Assembly: GCF_945859685.1 (NCBI RefSeq)
Contig: NC_079148.1
Span: forward strand, 145,263,133 to 145,327,132
DNA length: 64,000 nucleotides
Source of the DNA: Eupeodes corollae
Lineage: Eukaryota; Arthropoda; Insecta; Diptera; Syrphidae
Direction of reading: 5' to 3'
The position numbers and the translations under genes were made by a program. The first letter of the stretch is position 1. Every line of letters begins with the position of its first letter. This document shows, piece after piece, positions 60,681-64,000 of the stretch. The notes below the pieces were generated by a model that was not told the origin of the DNA, ran no database searches, and saw only the letters and a program-made list of their open reading frames with translations.

Positions 60681-62453
60681 TAAATTCGTAAACCGCTTAC
60701 TCAATACTAATTTCAGTATAATAGCTTATTTTAAAATTTTCTATTCGATATTTTGGAATTAACAAAATCTTGAGCTCATAAACGTTTCTTCCAACTATTC
60801 CTAAATCAAACTATTATTTCTTCCAAAATATTAAAAATCTTCATGACTCAACAATTGAACCATATTTTTTGAAACATAAAGAAATAGATACATGTTAAGA
60901 AAAATTAGTTATGAATCAACTGCGATTTGAGTTAAACAATCATTGTTATTATATGATAAAAATTGATTGTTTTCAATTGTAACCCTATATGAACATTATG
61001 GATAATTTGTCTAGGTACAATATTTCTCGTCTGCGACATTTATTGAAATTATACATTGCTACATTATTTCCCAACTCTTTAAAAATATGTCTTTCCCTTA
61101 AAATAATAAGCTCGAAGTCTTTGACGAAAAGTATTTTAAATATTTGTCAACCCTTTAATAATTGTTATCCTTTTTTTCTAAGTAACATTTGCAGGTATGT
61201 AAAAAGCATTTGGTGTGGGTATATCGAATAACGGAAACCAACTAAATGCGTCATTATTTAAAAGGCGTTTGTAAATTTTCCACACAAGTTTCCTTGAGTC
61301 GTGAGACTTCGAAGACGTGTTGGTTTTCTTTTCGAATGAAAACTCAAAGAAAACCATGTTCCTTTCCTTCTTCATTTACCTCTACAGAAGTATACATATT
61401 ATTACGAAAAGACTTCAATGACTTCCTTAGAACAATCAAGAAATCCAAAGCCCACTACTGGTGGTGTAGTATAGCTTTGACAAGAAATAACAACAAAAAC
61501 AACAACCTAGAAATATACCAATACCTTCCGCAACTTGCTCCTGCTTCGCTATGCTATTCTATGCTCTCTATTCTTCCAGAACTTATTGTTCTAGTTTTAC
61601 CCCTTGATGTGATGTTCTTTGCATCAGGTTAAAATTTTAAGAAGCTCTCGGTGAAACTAAAATTATTAAAGAAGCCCCCCAAGACCACTAAACAAGACCT
61701 GATGCATTCAAAAATACCTTCACCTATGATTCCTTGAGTTAGCAACAAGCTATATCCAATATATTGTTCAAGAGATGACTTTCAGTTGCATTCAGTCTTA
61801 TAGATCCAAAATAACTTTGATGAATCAACCAAAAGGTTTGTAATTTCAAGAAATCCATTTAATTTTTGATAGGCTGATAAATGAAAGCGGCTATAAAACC
61901 AGGACGCACAAACGTGTATCCTTTTTGCCCTATTTTAAACGCATATAGTAGGGCTAGGTAGATATGATATACGGTTTTGAGTGCAGGGGTGGTACCGAAT
62001 ATGAGGAAGGCACTCCATCTGCTGCTATGGAAAGTATGGAAAATATGGTCTCTGGCATAAGATCCTGCGCATCATCAAATGTCCGTTACGTAATTGGTTG
62101 AATAAAAAATAAATAGCAAAATGCTTGTTTCACCAAAAGAGTGAGGCAAACAGGAAACATGCCACAGGTAGTAGATTTTTGTAGATTTCTCTTGCTGCAC
62201 ATTTTGAAGTGTCTATTTCGAGACTCGAAGTTGTTGAGTCTAGGTCTTTTTGTATGAGAGTGCACTTGTTGCTTTACTATCAAAAGGACACTCTCCAGCA
62301 CACGCGCCAACACACACACTTACTATAGTCCTATATCAAGGATTCCAATTTCAAAATCGGAAGGATATACGTTCGGTACGCAACGCATTGATATGAAAAT
62401 GGTTATTCTGAAATCAATTCAAATAGACATTCGGCATTTGGAACTCGGTGTGC

Positions 62454-62459
62454 TATAAA
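62454..62459 (+). promoter_or_regulatory. TATA box of the right-edge gene
   Basis: A TATAAA lies in the context GCTATAAACGG. A start about 30 bases downstream would fall near 62484-62490, within a relatively GC-rich block (GTTACCGTCTCGAAG) of the kind seen at fly transcription starts. A coding exon with a good donor follows 330 bases later, which is why this TATA was kept while the many others in the AT-rich sequence were not. Confidence 0.45.
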
Positions 62460-62811
62460 CGGCGGAGTTTATTGTTACCGTCTCGAAGTTTTCGAAGTGA
62501 AGTGTTCCGTTGGAAATAAATTCGGTTAAAAATAGAAAATTTAATAATTAAAAAATAAATATAAATAATAATGAAAATATTGTGAATATTGTTTTTAGGT
62601 GCAGAATGTGTGTTAAAAATTACTGTATTTTGTTTAATGTTAATGCTACCTGAATTTTTTAAAATACAAAAAAAAAATAAAAGAAGTAAAAAAGTATTAA
62701 AAGTTTAATTTAAAAAAAAGTGAAAACAAAGTTAAATTAAAAATTTCAAACAACAAAACCAAAATTCACCTTTCTCAAAATTGGAAGTAATAAGACCTGT
62801 TATCAAACATC

Positions 62812-62849
62812 ATGGAAGAAGAAAACGACGATAAGGATGACACGAAAAG
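62812..62849 (+). CDS. First coding exon of an unidentified gene, cut by the window edge
   Basis: An ATG in the context CATCATGG opens 12 codons of very acidic and lysine-rich sequence (MEEENDDKDDTK). It then meets the consensus donor AAAAG|GTAAGT, with the break after the second base of a codon. An AT-rich leader of about 325 bases and a TATA box precede it. The leader contains several short upstream ATGs (for example near 62571) that stop quickly. No following exon can be picked out in the last 1.15 kb. The product cannot be named from 12 residues, and a chance ATG with a donor cannot be excluded. Confidence 0.5.
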
Positions 62850-64000
62850 GTAAGTCTCGAAAACGAATCTAAGGATTATTCCAGACTCTCGGAATTTCTA
62901 CCAATACCATGGACTTTGGTCAAATTAAACAATTATTTATAGGGAATAATTGATTAATTTTGTATTTGTGACGTTGCTGGTTGTTTCCTTCTATTTTGTC
63001 TTCCCGTATCACATTTCGTCTAGAGTTGTTTCAATTAACTTCGGTGTGTTTTTCCTAATATAATTATTACCTACCTACAAGAAGATTACGTGGATGGATT
63101 TGTTGAGAATAGCCCAAGGTCGATGAAATTATTTTGGTTAATATATAATAACGTGTTAATCAATTTTTTGTTTGGAACATTTCTTCGAAATGCCAGGAAC
63201 TAAAAAGATGTTTGGGAAGAATTAGGTTCCAAATATATACGTTTTTTTGTTTTTGGATTTTATCAGACATTTTTAAATCATAATCATCTTCACAAATACA
63301 AGAATAAGTTAGATTTCAAAATTCTGTGTGATTGAAATAAAAGTTGTTATTTATGGATCCCTTTTTGTCAAGAGATTAAAGCAACGCCTCTATCGCGGAA
63401 CTATCTTACTTGGAAATTGAGATTAATCCGTTTTCCTTGGTTCCGAAGATAAGAAATTAGCTTTTACTATTTAAAAGGTTCTTTAACTAGCTATATCCCA
63501 TACCACATATTTTTGTCCTACAGTGCCCTTAGTGCATAAGTCCTAATTGAGTATATTTTACTGAATAAAAATACATAAATACAGTATTAATTATTATTAT
63601 GTAAAATTCATAGCCCAAAATTAGAAAATAAACGGAATATTAAAAAAAATACTTTGCAAGACTGCTTCAAGGGCCTATAAATGTTTGAAATTGTTAAGAA
63701 AATTAAAATGTTTACTAACGTGGCTGAAAAGAACTTGTAGGTTTCATTGTTTCAAGTTGGCAGGATTCTGAATTTAAGGATTGCGCTGATGTTGAGCAAG
63801 GTTTGGTGTCAATCTGTATTTTTAAAAGATTTAAAAAAAAACTAACTATCAATACCAATGAATAGTAGCTTTGAAATGGTATGGAAAATAAATAATACAA
63901 ACAGTTTCACAATTTCGCATACAGAATGTGTCATTAACACAACATTTTGAGACAATTAGCCATATTTTGAAATGTTACAAAATGTAACTTACAAAAGTTA
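62850..64000 (+). other. Probable first intron of the right-edge gene
   Basis: AT-rich sequence after the GTAAGT donor, with no recognised exon or repeat. The minus frame at 63715-63900 shows no motif. Confidence 0.45.

Larger units (their letters stand above)
59823..62453. other. Non-coding DNA upstream of the right-edge gene
   Basis: Apart from the GC block at 59895 and the LINE scrap at 60620 nothing is recognised. The 128-codon frame at 61246-61632 is the longest chance-like frame. It has no domain, lacks splice support and contains an Asn/Lys run from AAC/AAA repeats. Confidence 0.5.

Noticed and set aside
61246..61632. 128-codon + strand open frame
   Set aside because: No recognisable domain, a low-complexity Asn/Lys run, and no promoter or splice support. 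The length is possible by chance in 64 kb.

Overview
The window looks like nuclear DNA of an insect, most likely a fly (Diptera). It is AT-rich, has spliced genes with GT/AG introns, and is mostly non-coding DNA packed with degraded retroposons and DNA transposons. The fly assignment is inference from the gene family, promoter style and transposon types; no species can be named from the sequence alone.

Only one protein gene can be read with confidence: the 3' part of a LONRF-type gene (TPR repeats, a C3HC4 RING finger and a Lon substrate-binding domain) on the + strand. Its five exons lie between 29088 and 33095. All splice phases agree and together they give 591 codons up to the stop. The 5' exon(s) are missing: they lie upstream of 29088, either unrecognised in this window or outside it. 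A very AT-rich stretch of about 2.3 kb after the stop is probably the 3' UTR. A second + strand gene seems to start near the right edge: a TATA box at 62454, an inferred leader, and a short first coding exon (62812-62849) ending at a consensus donor. A further promoter-like block with a probable non-coding first exon lies at about 47577-47753.

The rest, from left to right, is as follows. A dead LINE 3' half with RNase H lies at 3195-4205. An irregular satellite-like array around the motif GTTGGGCGCCA spans 13690-18207 and includes a roughly 2-kb tandem duplication that carries a SINE along. A mariner-type remnant with TA target duplications lies at 19286-20056. A long tandem-repeat-bearing element occurs at 22691-24190, 43643-44915, 57228-58332 and, as an old copy, 52470-53050. 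Helitron-like fragments lie at 24205-24590 and 31930-32310. A tRNA-derived SINE family has six good copies and two old ones. A nest of two RTE-type LINE fragments lies at 36780-37870, and a satellite of about 142 bp at 39400-40250. A second tRNA-headed SINE is split by a poly(A) retroposon flanked by 69-bp direct repeats (49072-50004), and a MITE-like inverted-repeat element lies at 50527-51172.

I found no bacterial-type system, CRISPR array or operon. The most interesting items are structural: the satellite motif that equals the CCA-bearing 3' end of tRNA-Lys, the identity gradient across the 2-kb duplication, the SINE insertion with a paralogous empty site, and the 69-bp duplication flanking a retroposon.
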